DNA of 7,001 bases from Ruminococcaceae bacterium UBA866 (GTDB lineage: Bacteria > Bacillota > Clostridia > Oscillospirales > Ruminococcaceae). The notes beneath the pieces were generated by a model that saw only the letters and a program-made list of their open reading frames with translations, was not told the origin of the DNA and searched no databases. The DNA is taken from the NCBI GenBank assembly GCA_002295325.1, contig DBGA01000071.1, forward strand, positions 15,673 through 22,673, in the 5' to 3' direction. Below, one piece after another: positions 5,999 to 7,001 of the stretch. Each line of letters opens with the position of its first letter. The stretch's first letter is position 1. The position numbers and the translations under genes were made by a program.

Positions 5999-7001
5999 AT
6001 GAACAACGAAGACAAACGTAAGATAAAAATAGGAATTGTGATTTCTGCATTTGCAGTGATACTTTACTATGGGCTGCAAAATTTTGATGATGTAAGATCG
6101 ATTTCTCACTTTTTCACCGGAATATTAAGTCCATTTATCTATGCAATATGCTTTGCTTTTGTTTTAAATATCCTTGCCAATTTTTATGAGAATAAAATCT
6201 TTGCTACGCTTAACAAAAAGAAAAACAAAAGGTGGGAGAAAGCTAGACGTCCAGTTTGCATACTGCTGACGATATTTACTTTCTTAGGAATTATTGCAGG
6301 GTTAATTTCGTTTATCATACCCCAACTAATACAGTCAACGCATACACTTGCCGCAGGAATATCGGGGTTTACAAGTAATCTCGAGGGCTCGATTAACGAT
6401 TTGCTTAAAGGGCTTGGTATTTCGACAGATTTAAACATTGCTTTAACCAACTTTCTAACCGATTTTTCTGATAAAATCCTGAAATTTTTAACGAGTTCTG
6501 TTCCACAAATTTTAAAGACAACAATTGATATTACCTCTGGAGTATTCAACGTATTCTTTGGGTTTGTCATTGCAATCTATATCCTTGCAACAAAGGAAAG
6601 CTTGCTCAAAAACGCAAAGAGAATGTTGTATGCGTTTATGCCTCAAAAAGCCGCTGACTACACAGCTCATATCTATGGTCATGTAAATGATCGTTTTACT
6701 GGGTTTGTGTCGGGGCAGTTAACAGAGGCAGTTATTCTCGGTGTATTGTGCTATATTGGAATGAAGATTTTCAGCATGGAGTATGCACTTTTAATCAGCG
6801 TTATTATTGGGATTACAAACATTATTCCGATAATAGGTCCGATTATTGGCGCAGTGCCAGGTGTGGTGATTATGCTTATGATTGATCCAATGAAAGCTGT
6901 TTGGTTTGTGGTTTTCATAGTAGTGCTTCAACAAATTGAAAGCAACCTCATCTATCCGAAGGTCGTCGGCGATTCAATTGGGTTGCCCGGCTTGTGGGTA
7001 A
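5999..7001 (+). CDS. AI-2E family transporter (3' end beyond window)
   Basis: The first 334 residues of a polytopic membrane protein are present. ATG 5999 is preceded by AAAGGGG with a suitable gap. A short charged N-terminus (MNNEDKRKIK) leads into two membrane spans (about 11-28 and 40-62), a basic loop (about 68-83), a third span near 88-110, a soluble central region (about 112-180) and a cluster of C-terminal spans. Conserved family patches are GFVSGQLTEA (235-244), NIIPIIGPIIGAVPG (274-288) and, at the right edge, QQIESNLIYPKVVGD followed by SIGLPGLWV (311-334). Members include TqsA, tied to autoinducer-2 export in E. coli, and some ion antiporters; nothing here shows that the substrate is AI-2. 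Only some 20-60 residues are likely missing. It follows pyk by 28 bases and probably shares its mRNA. Confidence 0.9.
   Translation, partial: MNNEDKRKIKIGIVISAFAVILYYGLQNFDDVRSISHFFTGILSPFIYAICFAFVLNILANFYENKIFATLNKKKNKRWEKARRPVCILLTIFTFLGIIAGLISFIIPQLIQSTHTLAAGISGFTSNLEGSINDLLKGLGISTDLNIALTNFLTDFSDKILKFLTSSVPQILKTTIDITSGVFNVFFGFVIAIYILATKESLLKNAKRMLYAFMPQKAADYTAHIYGHVNDRFTGFVSGQLTEAVILGVLCYIGMKIFSMEYALLISVIIGITNIIPIIGPIIGAVPGVVIMLMIDPMKAVWFVVFIVVLQQIESNLIYPKVVGDSIGLPGLWV

Noticed and set aside
4722..6570. Leftward open frames at 4722-5024, 5628-5891 and 6184-6570
   Set aside because: They are antisense to pyk and the AI-2E-family gene, both of which are clear protein families; the antisense translations look random.

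Overview
The window is AT-rich and tightly packed, with strong AGGAGG-type ribosome binding sites and sigma-A-like promoters. It looks like a chromosomal piece of a low-GC Firmicute, most likely a Clostridia member. The best evidence is a zapA gene directly followed by a long U32-family gene carrying a DUF3656-type middle region, together with a pyruvate kinase that has the extra C-terminal PEP-utiliser domain. I see no tRNA, rRNA, CRISPR array, insertion sequence, phage gene or attachment site.

Layout. Positions 1-1885 are a leftward operon: zapA (cell-division FtsZ-ring protein) overlaps a U32-family gene by 20 bases, and the U32 gene runs off the left edge. Positions 1886-2051 hold two divergent promoters. 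Positions 2052-2810 encode, rightwards, a multi-pass membrane acyltransferase of the DUF1624/HGSNAT type. It meets tail to tail, with a 4-base stop-codon overlap and a 12-bp palindrome, a leftward gene (2807-3979). That gene encodes a membrane-anchored protein with a Ser/Thr-rich repeat stalk and an outer domain resembling a zinc metallopeptidase whose zinc-binding helix is degenerate. Positions 3980-4224 hold another pair of divergent promoters and a structured pyk leader. Positions 4225-5970 encode pyruvate kinase, followed 28 bases later by an AI-2E-family membrane protein (5999 to the right edge), probably co-transcribed.

Most genes are housekeeping. ZapA works at the division septum, the U32 protein is probably an iron-sulfur RNA- or cofactor-modifying enzyme rather than a protease, and pyruvate kinase performs the last step of glycolysis. 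The acyltransferase-like protein and the stalked protein face the membrane or outer surface. No shared pathway is evident beyond operon neighbours.

I found no convincing new multi-gene system. The least ordinary items are the stalked pseudo-metallopeptidase, which appears to start at an ATT codon, its in-frame DNA repeats, the palindrome shared by two convergent stop codons, and the hairpin-plus-Shine-Dalgarno arrangement in the pyk leader.
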